Below, piece after piece: positions 16,147 to 23,666 of a stretch of 36,377 nucleotides of DNA (position 1 is the first letter of the stretch; each line of letters starts with the position of its first letter). Below the pieces are notes generated by a model, which did not search any database, was not told the DNA's origin, and saw nothing but the letters and a program-made list of their open reading frames with translations. The DNA is taken from contig CALWTG010000003.1 of the NCBI GenBank assembly GCA_944384385.1, forward strand, positions 1 through 36,377, read 5' to 3'. The DNA comes from an uncultured Clostridia bacterium. GTDB lineage: Bacteria; Bacillota; Clostridia; Christensenellales; UBA1242. A program made the position numbers and the translations under genes.

Positions 16147-16687
16147 TCTTATCCTCTACTTTCTTTATTAAGTCCTCAAGCCTTAGGTTGCCCTCAACTC
16201 TGCTTGTAGGCTCATTGCTTGCCAGTGCTTGTTTGTCATAGATAGTCCCCAGCACTGTAGCAATCTTGCCCACATCTTCAACTTTAATGGTGCTTATCTT
16301 TCTATAAAGCGCTTTCCTTTGCTCTTGCGAAAGGTCTTTATTGTCTAGTAAAAGTATCTCTTCTAATAGTTGGTCTATTTTATCTTCGCTGTATAATGCA
16401 CGCTCAATTCTTTTCATAAGTAGGTTTTGTGTCTTTTCTATAATCTCCCATGCATTATCAACAAACTCAGCTTTCTTTTTCTTACGAAGTGCTACGAGGT
16501 CTTTATCTTGTGGCACATCCCCAGTATTTGCTTGCTCTAAAAACTTTTTTTCCCAAGTCTTTACTGTGGTGTATTTCAAGCCAAGGTTGTCAGCTACGAA
16601 CTTTGCATTGTTGTTTGTTGCCAAAAGTGCAAGAGCCTTTTCTTTTATGTCATCATTAAATTTCTTGCCCCTTTGCGACTTTTCCAT
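16136..16687 (-). CDS. terS: Terminase small subunit
   Basis: From the ATG at 16687 (AGTAGGAGG upstream) the product is 183 residues. A longer frame extends upstream to 16792 but its extra 35 residues are hydrophobic, lack homology-like features and overlap the preceding gene, so the shorter start is chosen. Residues 1-50 look like a helix-turn-helix that binds the packaging site (FNDDIKEKALALLATNNNAK, then FVADNLGLKYTTVKTWEKKF). A helical oligomerisation region follows, and the end (VEGNLRLEDLIKKVEDKSEY) would contact the large subunit. It overlaps the large-subunit gene, as is normal for a terminase pair. Confidence 0.85.
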   Translation of the reverse strand: MEKSQRGKKFNDDIKEKALALLATNNNAKFVADNLGLKYTTVKTWEKKFLEQANTGDVPQDKDLVALRKKKKAEFVDNAWEIIEKTQNLLMKRIERALYSEDKIDQLLEEILLLDNKDLSQEQRKALYRKISTIKVEDVGKIATVLGTIYDKQALASNEPTSRVEGNLRLEDLIKKVEDKSEY

Positions 16688-16775
16688 TAAAATTCCTCCT
16701 ACTTTTACTAATAATAAGTATAAAAGCAAAAAAGGGACATTTAGGGACATCTTTTGAAAAACAAAAAAGAGAGCT

Positions 16776-17045
16776 TTACAACTCTCTTCCATTTGTGATA
16801 TCTGACAGCCTTTCGATACTCCGATGCACTATCCGTTTTATCTGTCTTTCGCAGTATGCAATCTTACGACCACATGTGCTATATGATTTCCCATTTATGT
16901 AGCACTCTGTCATTACTTCAGCTTCAAGTGCTGGTAAAAGGCTAAACAACTGCTTATATTTTTGAGATTTCTCATTGATTATGCCACGCTTGTTTAAGTT
17001 CCGTATCTCTCGCAGTTCGTTTTTAATTTCTTTGATATTGCCCAT
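16776..17045 (-). CDS. Probable late-gene transcription regulator (ArpU/RinA/sigma-70 region-4-like)
   Basis: The 89-residue protein is basic and helical. Residues about 52-80 (INGKSYSTCGRKIAYCERQI, KRIVHRSIERL) look like a helix-turn-helix of the sigma-70 region-4 type seen in small phage late activators. The gene sits immediately before the terminase small subunit, which is where such activators lie in many Firmicutes phages. It could instead be a packaging accessory protein. It is separated from the terminase genes by an 88-base gap, which would be the expected place for the late promoter. The start has AGGAGGG. Confidence 0.55.
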   Translation of the reverse strand: MGNIKEIKNELREIRNLNKRGIINEKSQKYKQLFSLLPALEAEVMTECYINGKSYSTCGRKIAYCERQIKRIVHRSIERLSDITNGREL

Positions 17046-17057
17046 GCTACCCTCCTA

Positions 17058-17246
17058 TTATTTAGAGTTTTTGTTTTGCAGTGCGTTTTTTATCTCCTCA
17101 AGTTGTTTATTCAAATTGCTCATAGCACTTGTAATTGATTGGCTTACAATATTGATTGCATCTATTACGCCTTTGTTATAAGCCTTATTTAATTGTTCAT
17201 TAAATTGCTCTTGGCTTATAATAGATTTCTTATCATTCTCTGACAT
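17058..17246 (-). CDS. Small hypothetical coiled-coil protein, 62 residues
   Basis: The product (SENDKKSIISQEQFNEQLNK onward, with SMSNLNKQLEEI-like heptads near the end) is polar and helical, without membrane or cysteine motifs. A strong AAGGAGGG site lies eight bases before the ATG, so it is probably translated. It is in the series of small genes before the terminase region. I do not recognise it. Confidence 0.5.
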   Translation of the reverse strand: MSENDKKSIISQEQFNEQLNKAYNKGVIDAINIVSQSITSAMSNLNKQLEEIKNALQNKNSK

Positions 17247-17261
17247 CTACTTTCCCTCCTT

Positions 17262-17651
17262 TTAATTTGCTGGTAACTTGCCAGTAACTTGCTGATAAAA
17301 TATATTTTCAAAATCTATCCTATCTTCATTATAAATTTTGTAGTTTATATCTCTCAGAACATCACACGCTTCTTTACAAGCCTTTTTCCAAGTATCTCGG
17401 TCTTTCTTTAAGTCATCCATTTCCTCGCAAATAGCAAAATCTCTACCTTGATTTTTAGAATAATCATCAAGAAAACACTCAATTTCTTCCACACTCTCAA
17501 TACCATATTTTTCGAGTATATCTTCGAGTTTGCCCAACTTTTCACAAACTTCAGTTATATAGCAAATTTCCTTTTTACAAGAATAACAACTTGAAAATTC
17601 ACCACACTTATTTATTGCCTCGTGATTTTTATCCGTCAATCTCTCTGCCAT
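17262..17651 (-). CDS. Hypothetical protein with N-terminal cysteine cluster, 129 residues
   Basis: The ATG at 17651 (MAERLTDKNHEAINKC) is preceded by GGGAGG and lies one base after the stop of the upstream gene. An in-frame ATG at 17705 would overlap that gene and is disfavoured. Five cysteines in residues about 16-36 (EFSSCYSCKKEICYITEVCE) suggest a small metal-binding or disulfide-free zinc knuckle. A helical region (KLGKLEDILEKYGIESVEEI) and a charged tail follow. Proteins of this pattern are frequent, function-unknown members of Firmicutes phages. Confidence 0.6.
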   Translation of the reverse strand: MAERLTDKNHEAINKCGEFSSCYSCKKEICYITEVCEKLGKLEDILEKYGIESVEEIECFLDDYSKNQGRDFAICEEMDDLKKDRDTWKKACKEACDVLRDINYKIYNEDRIDFENIFYQQVTGKLPAN

Positions 17652-17652
17652 A

Positions 17653-18324
17653 TTATACCTCCCAAATAAGTTTATCTTGTCTAAAATCTTCACCCATAAT
17701 ATCACGCAAACTTTCTTTCATGAATATTCTAACTTTTGCTTTGTCGCATTGTTTAACTATATCATCTATCCATTCTTTCTTAGGTATAACTTTACCTTTT
17801 CTATTGCCTGTTTCTGCACCGATAATAACTTGTTTTACATATAGATTATATTTTAATGAAGATAAATTTATATGTTCTAGTATAGGTTCTATGCTTAAGA
17901 AATCGTATTGTTCCAGTCCATTAAAATCATCATCTCTCGTTAACGACATGCCAATAAAAATATTTCTGCATTTATCAATACTTCTCAAAGTCCAAATCGT
18001 GCCTATACCATTATTTAAACCACTTTTACATTTTGTTAAGAATATATAATTATGTTGAGGGTTTTTGCTCATTGCCTTAAATACTTCATAACCCCATTTT
18101 GCTTCCCACCAACCAACATCACTCATACTATCCATAAATATCGATTTAGGCTTTTTAGATTTTAGTTGCTCAAGTCTTTCAGGAAAGAATTGTGGTTCGT
18201 TCCAGTCTTTGATAAAATGAAAGCGGTTATTTATTTTTCTTGCATAGCAGTAAGGACAGCCATTCTTACAACCAACAACAGGGTTTATTGTGCAATCGCA
18301 CCAATCTATCTTTGTTTGTTTCAT
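17653..18324 (-). CDS. DUF5131 (phage Gp37/Gp68) CxxxCxxC protein
   Basis: The 223-residue protein starts MKQTKIDWCDCTINPVVGC and has the triad Cys19-Cys23-Cys26 (GCKNGCPYCYAR). This is the signature of the DUF5131/Gp37-Gp68 family, which resembles radical-SAM iron-sulfur proteins. Further family-like segments are SMSDVGWWEA (about residue 95), YIFLTKCKSG and LSIEPILEHINL. Family members are common in phages and plasmids, and their substrate is not established, though the cysteine spacing suggests a [4Fe-4S] cluster. The start overlaps the end of a 29-residue ORF by four bases, so it is probably coupled. The family call is confident; the chemistry is inference. Confidence 0.8.
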   Translation of the reverse strand: MKQTKIDWCDCTINPVVGCKNGCPYCYARKINNRFHFIKDWNEPQFFPERLEQLKSKKPKSIFMDSMSDVGWWEAKWGYEVFKAMSKNPQHNYIFLTKCKSGLNNGIGTIWTLRSIDKCRNIFIGMSLTRDDDFNGLEQYDFLSIEPILEHINLSSLKYNLYVKQVIIGAETGNRKGKVIPKKEWIDDIVKQCDKAKVRIFMKESLRDIMGEDFRQDKLIWEV

Positions 18325-18410
18325 TCCCCACCTCGCAGTTCTTGTAGTTTTTTCTCGGCTTCGGTTTCTGTAGCGAAAACATATTTATCTTCCCATAGTT
18401 GCTCACTCAT
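18321..18410 (-). CDS. Very small ORF (29 residues) between two phage genes
   Basis: An ATG at 18410 with GGAGAAAGAG just upstream opens 29 codons (MSEQLWEDKYVFATETEAEK and on), ending in TGA that overlaps the next gene's ATG by four bases. It also overlaps the end of the upstream gene by eight bases. The polar, helical product has no known family. The tight ATGA-style coupling on both sides argues that it is translated, but it is short enough to be chance. Confidence 0.45.
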   Translation of the reverse strand: MSEQLWEDKYVFATETEAEKKLQELRGGE

Positions 18411-18720
18411 ACTCTTTCTCCAGTTCTTGCATATAAGTCAGCACTTTTCTATAAGCGATGGCAACCTTACAATTTTCTTCATCGCTAAACTTTTTACTAA
18501 CTCTTTCTTTTAACTCAGCCCAGCGCATTTTTTGGCTAGTTACTTTAGTTTGCAAATCAGCTTCTTCCATTAAACATTTATGATAAAGTGAAGAATATTC
18601 TTCGAGTTCCTGCTTTTCTTTCTTGAGCCTTCTTATTTTCTTTTTACAAGCAAAATAGTGTTGCCATTTCTCTTCTGCGCTATATCTTCCAAACTTTGCC
18701 TTTAACTCTGATTTTTTCAT
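18403..18720 (-). CDS. Charged coiled-coil protein, 105 residues
   Basis: The protein is almost entirely helical and highly charged (KKKIRRLKKEKQELEEYSSL, KMRWAELKERVSKKF), consistent with a coiled coil or a small nucleic-acid-associated protein. It begins at an ATG overlapping the stop of the membrane-protein gene (ATGA), with AAAGGAGGG nearby. It has no recognised domain. In this accessory block it may be a host-takeover or structural helper; nothing in the sequence decides this. Confidence 0.55.
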   Translation of the reverse strand: MKKSELKAKFGRYSAEEKWQHYFACKKKIRRLKKEKQELEEYSSLYHKCLMEEADLQTKVTSQKMRWAELKERVSKKFSDEENCKVAIAYRKVLTYMQELEKEYE

Positions 18721-19541
18721 TTTCCCTCCTTTTTATCTTCATAGATATAAACTTTTCTAAATCTATATCTAAAAAACAAACCTTTTTTACCCATAACAAT
18801 AGGCTTTGTTTTGCCATCTTCAAAAATGACTTGTTCTTTGTCGATATCAACTCTGTAGCTAGGCACTTCAGCCAATATGTATTTTTCTAGTTTTGACTGA
18901 TATTTAAAGATTAAGTATAAATCAAAGGCACACACATTTATAAGCACAAACCAGTCAACCAATGTCAATGATGCCCAGTCAATAAAGCCGCTACCCAAGA
19001 AACAAATTGTAGCTATGCCAATAGTTCTAAATATGATAACTATAATTGCAAAATACCAATACTTCATTTTTGTCATTCCAGCGACTGCACAGAGCGCATC
19101 ATCCGGGAATATAGGAAACAACAACATAAGTGGCAGTAGCATTTTTGATTTCATATCTAAAAGATTTTGAGCTTTCTCTAAACTGCTTTTACCCACCAGT
19201 TTCTCAATTGTTTTTTCGCCCAATGTATTGCCAAGAAAAAACATAAGAGAAGATGCAAGAAAAACTGATATTGTGCTTATAATAAAACCATATAAAGCAC
19301 CAAACAACACAATTGATATTGCTATAAATGTTGCTGATGTTCCCGGCATAAAGCATAATAGTGTAGCACTAATTACAAATAGTAAAATAAACACTACCCA
19401 GCCCCATGCTCCACATCTTTCAACAAGTTCTCTTAAGCCTTCTAGGTCGGTTACCCCTAGCGCTTTAAGTGCGAAATATACCCCCACACTCAAAGCAACT
19501 ATAACCAACACTGTTATTAAAATTTTAACCCAGTTTTTCAT
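18717..19541 (-). CDS. VTT-domain (TVP38/TMEM64, SNARE-associated) membrane protein with extra C-terminal tail
   Basis: The 274-residue product has hydrophobic segments at about residues 7-29, 47-66, 68-103, 135-150, 160-186 and 195-213. The re-entrant signature of this family is visible as FPIFPDD (142-148) with VAGMTKM (153-159). Known members act in membranes, and several transport or scramble lipids. Residues about 214-274 form a hydrophilic tail not usual for the family. The gene overlaps the methyltransferase stop codon (ATGA) and has GGAGAAG upstream, so it belongs to the phage operon and is not a host gene. A carried 'moron' that changes the host envelope is a reasonable inference. 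Confidence 0.75.
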   Translation of the reverse strand: MKNWVKILITVLVIVALSVGVYFALKALGVTDLEGLRELVERCGAWGWVVFILLFVISATLLCFMPGTSATFIAISIVLFGALYGFIISTISVFLASSLMFFLGNTLGEKTIEKLVGKSSLEKAQNLLDMKSKMLLPLMLLFPIFPDDALCAVAGMTKMKYWYFAIIVIIFRTIGIATICFLGSGFIDWASLTLVDWFVLINVCAFDLYLIFKYQSKLEKYILAEVPSYRVDIDKEQVIFEDGKTKPIVMGKKGLFFRYRFRKVYIYEDKKEGK

Positions 19542-21169
19542 AAATCTTCTCCTATCATTTGTCTAAAAATTGCCATTAAAACATTGACAACTATACTATC
19601 TCCAGCGAGATGATAAAGACTTGCATTGCTTTGATTTTGTGCAACCTTATCAAAATCTTCATCTTTTACACCCATAAGTCTAAAACATTCTTTAGGTGTA
19701 AGTTTTCTTATCCTTAAATTACTTATGTATGCAAATGAGCCACATCCGCAATCATTACCACAACTTGTTGATAATGTTCCAGCAATTCCATCTTTTAATG
19801 GCCTCGCATTATATAAGTCAACAAACTCGGGTATTTCGCCATTATTGTTCTTTATTGTTTCAGCAAGTTTCTTATCAACGTATTTCTCTTGTTGCTTTAC
19901 AACCACACCCAAACAATCGCATCTTGTATCTAGTGTTGGACTGCAATCGTGGAATTGATTATTTTGAATATACATATTATCCATTCTGCTTTTTGAATAG
20001 CTATGTCGGATAACATCATTCTCTACCACTCGATTATTTACTATAAGCGAGTTACATAGTTGTCTTTTTAAATTATCTTCAACTGCATACAACCCAGTTT
20101 TTGCACCCATTCCACCACCATTTGCAACAAGACTAACAGAGATGCCTTCAGTGTCATAAACTCTGTAGCCTTGTGGTTGATTTTGTGTAAGTTCCATAAG
20201 TTGTGGCTCAACTACACATTTAGGGTCTTTATAATCTCTTGCCATTATTGTTGGGCATATCCCATCTTTAGGTATTTTGTTCTCAAGCTTGCTTGATGTA
20301 AAATTAGTTTTTAAGCTACCTTCTATCGCTTTACTGCTCAAATAATATTTTTCATCAACTTCTTTTTCGAGAATATCTTTGAGCCTTATTTCCAATTTTT
20401 GTTTTTTAGGAAACTCATACAAATAATCACCAAGCAAACTAACCATAAAGCATCTTTCTCTATTTTGTGGCACGCCAAAATCTTTCGCATTTAACACTTG
20501 CCAATAGCAGTGGTAGCCTAACTTTTCCAGCTTTTCTAGCCATTTTGCAAAATGTATTATATTTTTACTACCAATAACATCAGGAACATTCTCCATAAGC
20601 AGTATTTGTGGTAAGTTCTCACACTCATCAAGTATCCTTTCAACTTCCCAAAGCATCCCGGACCTCGTGCCACTACCTTTCTCCATTCCTTTGCCCAGTC
20701 CAGCTTTTGACAGGTCTTGACACGGAAATGAATAAGTCATTAGATAGCAATATTTATCTACATCCACAATTTCTAAATCACTTGCCTTTACTTGTTGAAT
20801 ATTAACTAAATTGTGTGAAGCTTTAATATTATTATAAATTTGTCTTTGTTTTTGCTCGCCCAGTCTTTTGATTTGCTCTCTTGTCATAGGCTCATTATAA
20901 TTTGCACTTATGCCTTTACTTGTAAGATAATCTATCATTTCGTCTTGCGTTAAATTTTTAGAGTAGTCTGTTATATCATCTTTGAAATGCAAATCTTTTA
21001 ATGCTTGTATGCTCTTTACAGCCCATTCGCAAGTTTTGTAATGCTCAAAATTTATGTTTAAATATTTAAGTGCAAGTGCTTGACTGTCATAGCCACTAAA
21101 CAATGATATAAGGCGGACTGGCTTGTTGAGTTTAAAAGGCATTGTTCCATCGAATATACTTCTCTGCAT
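19538..21169 (-). CDS. DNA (cytosine-5) methyltransferase
   Basis: The 543-residue protein has the C5-methyltransferase order. Motif I-like LISLFSGYDSQALAL (20-34) comes first. The catalytic PCQ follows at residues 149-151, within SFPCQDLSKAG. Next is ENV (193-195, in MENVPDV). The NRERCF-type motif VIII lies near residue 230, and the C-terminal RKLTPKECFRLMG is the classic motif IX/X region. The ~65-residue stretch between motifs I and IV (residues 65-130) and a long target-recognition region explain the size. No cognate restriction enzyme is nearby, so it is likely an orphan phage enzyme that shields phage DNA. The ATG at 21169 has AAAGGAGG. Confidence 0.9.
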   Translation of the reverse strand: MQRSIFDGTMPFKLNKPVRLISLFSGYDSQALALKYLNINFEHYKTCEWAVKSIQALKDLHFKDDITDYSKNLTQDEMIDYLTSKGISANYNEPMTREQIKRLGEQKQRQIYNNIKASHNLVNIQQVKASDLEIVDVDKYCYLMTYSFPCQDLSKAGLGKGMEKGSGTRSGMLWEVERILDECENLPQILLMENVPDVIGSKNIIHFAKWLEKLEKLGYHCYWQVLNAKDFGVPQNRERCFMVSLLGDYLYEFPKKQKLEIRLKDILEKEVDEKYYLSSKAIEGSLKTNFTSSKLENKIPKDGICPTIMARDYKDPKCVVEPQLMELTQNQPQGYRVYDTEGISVSLVANGGGMGAKTGLYAVEDNLKRQLCNSLIVNNRVVENDVIRHSYSKSRMDNMYIQNNQFHDCSPTLDTRCDCLGVVVKQQEKYVDKKLAETIKNNNGEIPEFVDLYNARPLKDGIAGTLSTSCGNDCGCGSFAYISNLRIRKLTPKECFRLMGVKDEDFDKVAQNQSNASLYHLAGDSIVVNVLMAIFRQMIGEDL

Positions 21170-21184
21170 TTTATCCTCCTTTGC

Positions 21185-21200
21185 GTGCCCTTTCGTGCAC
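21185..21200 (-). promoter_or_regulatory. Hairpin with GAAA tetraloop downstream of VR2
   Basis: On the coding strand the arms GTGCAC and GGGCAC flank a GAAA loop, giving a 6-bp stem with one internal A-G mismatch. It lies 27 bases past the 3' end of VR2 and 14 bases past the stop of the target gene. Together with the stronger GAAA hairpin after VR1, it is a candidate DGR target mark. On its own it would be weak evidence. Confidence 0.55.
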
Positions 21201-21214
21201 TTTGATTGTTTTGA

Positions 21215-21964
21215 TTAAAGACAAAAGCAGAGAGCCACCGCACGAGTATTGTTGGCATAGTTGTTGTTGACATACCCAGTGTTATTCCAGGGAGCAAAAG
21301 TGTTAGTGGTGTAAGGGTTAGGAGAACGAAGCCATGTCCATGTATAAGGCAGATTTGAGTTTTTAAAATATTCATAAATTTCACCCTCACCCTCACAAGA
21401 ACAATCAGTAGTTCCTGCTATCTCAATTTCGCTAGGTAAGAAAAGTTTGTCCGTTGTTTCCACTATTTCTTCACTTTCGCCACCAGCAGAAGTCTTTTTC
21501 TTTACTGGTAAAATTAGTGCTTGTAAGTCGCTTGGTAACAGCTTATAAAATCTAGGCATGTAAGTATTTCGCATCTTGCTATCTTTCCAGCCACCCACAT
21601 TTGTGCATTCTTCATTCATCTCATACTCGCCATCAACATAAAACATAAATGTGGCTTTTGCTTTTGTTGCTGGAGAATAATCAGCACGAACATCATGTGG
21701 GTTTAAGCTAATCAATTTTGCTTTCACTTTCTCGCCAGTGTATAACTCAAACTCTTTTTCATCCCCAACTCTTAATACTCGTTCAGCATCGCCTGAGTAT
21801 AAAATTGTTTTTATTTCGCTCCATGATAAGTCTTTTAGCTTTTTAAGTTCGCCTTTTAATTCGGCAACATAATTGTCGATTGTTTCCAACATAGCATCTT
21901 CGCCATGCACATTGTTTAATCTATTTTGCAATTCTTTGATTGCATTGATAACTTCGTTATTCAT
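21215..21964 (-). CDS. DGR target 2: DUF6273/C-type-lectin-like variable protein
   Basis: The 249-residue protein starts with a helical coiled-coil segment (1-45). A DUF6273 domain follows (LSWSEIKTILYSGDAERVLR, VGDEKEFEL, GGWKDSKMRNTYMPRFYKLL, SDLQALILPVKKKTSAGGES, DKLFLPSEIEIAG, WLRSP, end RAVALCFCL). The VR encodes residues 211-246. Its last ~38 residues match those of target 1 except at template-Asn positions. There is no signal peptide or membrane segment. It lies between the helicase loader and the methyltransferase, far from tail genes, with TAGGAGG before the ATG. It may be a second virion adhesin or a protein with a different binding role; the sequence does not tell which. Confidence 0.88.
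   Translation of the reverse strand: MNNEVINAIKELQNRLNNVHGEDAMLETIDNYVAELKGELKKLKDLSWSEIKTILYSGDAERVLRVGDEKEFELYTGEKVKAKLISLNPHDVRADYSPATKAKATFMFYVDGEYEMNEECTNVGGWKDSKMRNTYMPRFYKLLPSDLQALILPVKKKTSAGGESEEIVETTDKLFLPSEIEIAGTTDCSCEGEGEIYEYFKNSNLPYTWTWLRSPNPYTTNTFAPWNNTGYVNNNYANNTRAVALCFCL
21228..21334 (-). repeat. DGR variable repeat 2 (VR2)
   Basis: VR2 aligns without gaps to TR 1054-1160 (offset +20174) and then diverges. I count seven substitutions, at TR positions 1085, 1105, 1117, 1118, 1126, 1135 and 1139. All are template adenines on the coding strand: five A-to-C and two A-to-T. It is 100 bp of near-identity across a 20-kb distance, with no change at any other template base. Confidence 0.96.
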
Positions 21965-21972
21965 AATTCCTC

Positions 21973-22863
21973 CTAAAAAATTGAAGTTTCTTGCTGTTCA
22001 GTTAGCCTATAGCTTGTTCCCTGTAGTTTTATTTTTGCTGTGGACATTGCAGCAATTCTATCCACAGTCTTTTTCATAAGCCCACAATTTTCAACCAAGT
22101 CAACTAAACTTTCATTACTGGAGAATATTGTTGGCTTTTTGTTTACATATCTAGCATTTACTACATCGTAAATTTTGTCTTGCAACCATGTCTTTTCTCC
22201 GTTCTTAACCATTTGTTCTGTGCCTATATCATCAATTATCAAAAGGTCTATTGTTGCAAGCTTTTCAATAAAATCGCTTTCAGTGATAGAATTATCGCTA
22301 AACGATTTTTTAATTTGTTTTGAAATTTCAAAGAAATTTGTAAATAAAACTGGTATCATTTTTGCTAAAAGATAATTTCCGATGCAAGCGGTGAGCAAAC
22401 TTTTGCCAGTTCCGACATCGCCATAAAGGTAAATTCCTAACCCTTCTTTTTTAACATCTTCCCACCTTTCGCAAAAATTTTTGCATCTTGCAACAGCATC
22501 AATAAAATCTTGAGGTCGGTTTAGGTCTAAGCTATCAAAACTAGCATTTTTGTATCTTTCGCCAAGCAAACTCGCTTGCTTTAGTTTTTCAAAACGCATA
22601 AGTCTTTGCTTTTTCTGTTCTAACTCTCTCTGCTCTTCAAGAGCTTGCGATTGACATTTGCAAAGACAACCAGCTACAAATTTTCCATCTTGCCAATATC
22701 TTTTGCCTTTACAGTGCTCGCAAACCAGCTCATAATTTTCCGTTAGACAATCACCCTCTCGCATTTTGTATCTAGCAAAATAATTTTTTCTTGCAGTTAA
22801 GAGCTCTTCTTCGCTTAAAGGCTCATTGCTTGTTTCAAAAAACATTTTTGCTAACTCCCCCAT
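21973..22863 (-). CDS. dnaC: DnaC-like helicase loader ATPase
   Basis: The 296-residue AAA+ protein has Walker A GDVGTGKS (148-155) and Walker B LLIIDD (207-212), as in DnaC/IstB loaders that place the replicative helicase on DNA. The N-terminal part has a cysteine cluster (CEHC near 48-51, CLCKC near 66-70) that probably binds zinc, as in other phage loaders, and a charged helix. The ATG at 22863 has GAGGAGG seven bases upstream; an ATG at 22845 also has a good site, so an 18-base shorter form is possible. It overlaps the initiator gene by 13 bases, making a loader/initiator pair. Confidence 0.88.
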   Translation of the reverse strand: MGELAKMFFETSNEPLSEEELLTARKNYFARYKMREGDCLTENYELVCEHCKGKRYWQDGKFVAGCLCKCQSQALEEQRELEQKKQRLMRFEKLKQASLLGERYKNASFDSLDLNRPQDFIDAVARCKNFCERWEDVKKEGLGIYLYGDVGTGKSLLTACIGNYLLAKMIPVLFTNFFEISKQIKKSFSDNSITESDFIEKLATIDLLIIDDIGTEQMVKNGEKTWLQDKIYDVVNARYVNKKPTIFSSNESLVDLVENCGLMKKTVDRIAAMSTAKIKLQGTSYRLTEQQETSIF

Positions 22864-23666
22864 GCTTTCGCCTCCTCATCTGACACTTTTTCTTTTGCTG
22901 TTTGATTTGCTGGAGAGATGTTTTGGAGCTTTGCTTTCCGTTGTCTTTCTTCTTTCAAAGCATCAAACACCCATTTTTGTATTGCAAGATTATCACTCTT
23001 GCACTTATAGCCTTTCATCTCCCTATGGTAACTCAAATACTCTATTGCCTCTTTACCATCAGGTCTTGCAATTAAGCGATTGTATTCATCTTCAGTCAAA
23101 AGAACATTTTTGAATTGCCCATACTTGTGTTTAACTTTTTTATCAGGGAGTGAAAGTGAGCTCTGCTCGCTTTCTTTTACTCTCGTTAGAGAGTTTTCTT
23201 TATTTACTTTAATTTCTTCTTCTATTTCTATTTCTTTTTTAGGAACACACTCATCACTTACCACTACCGTAGTGCTACCGTAGTTGTCATTTACTCCTAC
23301 TTTACTTGTCAAATCTTGCTCTTCTTTACCCATATTTTCAGCAGGAATTTGGCTTGGTGTAGGCTTATTTATGGTTTGAAATTTGTCCCATTTTGTAAGC
23401 TGATAAAAGCGTTTCCCATCAACTTCATAGAAACGAATAGACATTTTGCCCTCTATCTCTTTGAGTGCTTTTTCAACATCGTTTACAGAGAGTTCTTCAT
23501 CGTATGCAAAAAGGTGAGATTTTAAATAGGCAACATTTGCTTTTCCACGACCTTCATCATCAGCATTTGAAAATAGTCCTATCCAAAGCAATCTTCCAAG
23601 ATATGAAAGCTTTGAGAAATCTTCACTTTCCCAAATTGATGGGTCAATCATTCTTTTTCTTGCCAT
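22851..23666 (-). CDS. Phage replication initiator, DnaD/replisome-organiser-like
   Basis: The 271-residue protein begins with a winged-helix region (IDPSIWESEDFSKLSYLGRL, then LWIGLFSNADDEGRG, residues 6-40) typical of Firmicutes phage replisome organisers. A central acidic, Lys/Glu-rich linker follows. The C-terminal region includes EDEYNRLIARPDGKEAIEYL and MKGYKCKSDNLAIQKWVFDA; the latter is a pattern known from phage initiator C-termini. It likely binds the phage origin, and the origin may sit within its own gene, although I could not identify iterons. The start has GGAGG. The gene pairs with the helicase loader downstream. Confidence 0.78.
   Translation of the reverse strand: MARKRMIDPSIWESEDFSKLSYLGRLLWIGLFSNADDEGRGKANVAYLKSHLFAYDEELSVNDVEKALKEIEGKMSIRFYEVDGKRFYQLTKWDKFQTINKPTPSQIPAENMGKEEQDLTSKVGVNDNYGSTTVVVSDECVPKKEIEIEEEIKVNKENSLTRVKESEQSSLSLPDKKVKHKYGQFKNVLLTEDEYNRLIARPDGKEAIEYLSYHREMKGYKCKSDNLAIQKWVFDALKEERQRKAKLQNISPANQTAKEKVSDEEAKAWGS

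Noticed and set aside
16687-16792. Long N-terminal extension of the terminase small subunit
   Set aside because: The extra 35 residues are hydrophobic and overlap the previous gene; the ATG at 16687 has a strong AGGAGG.
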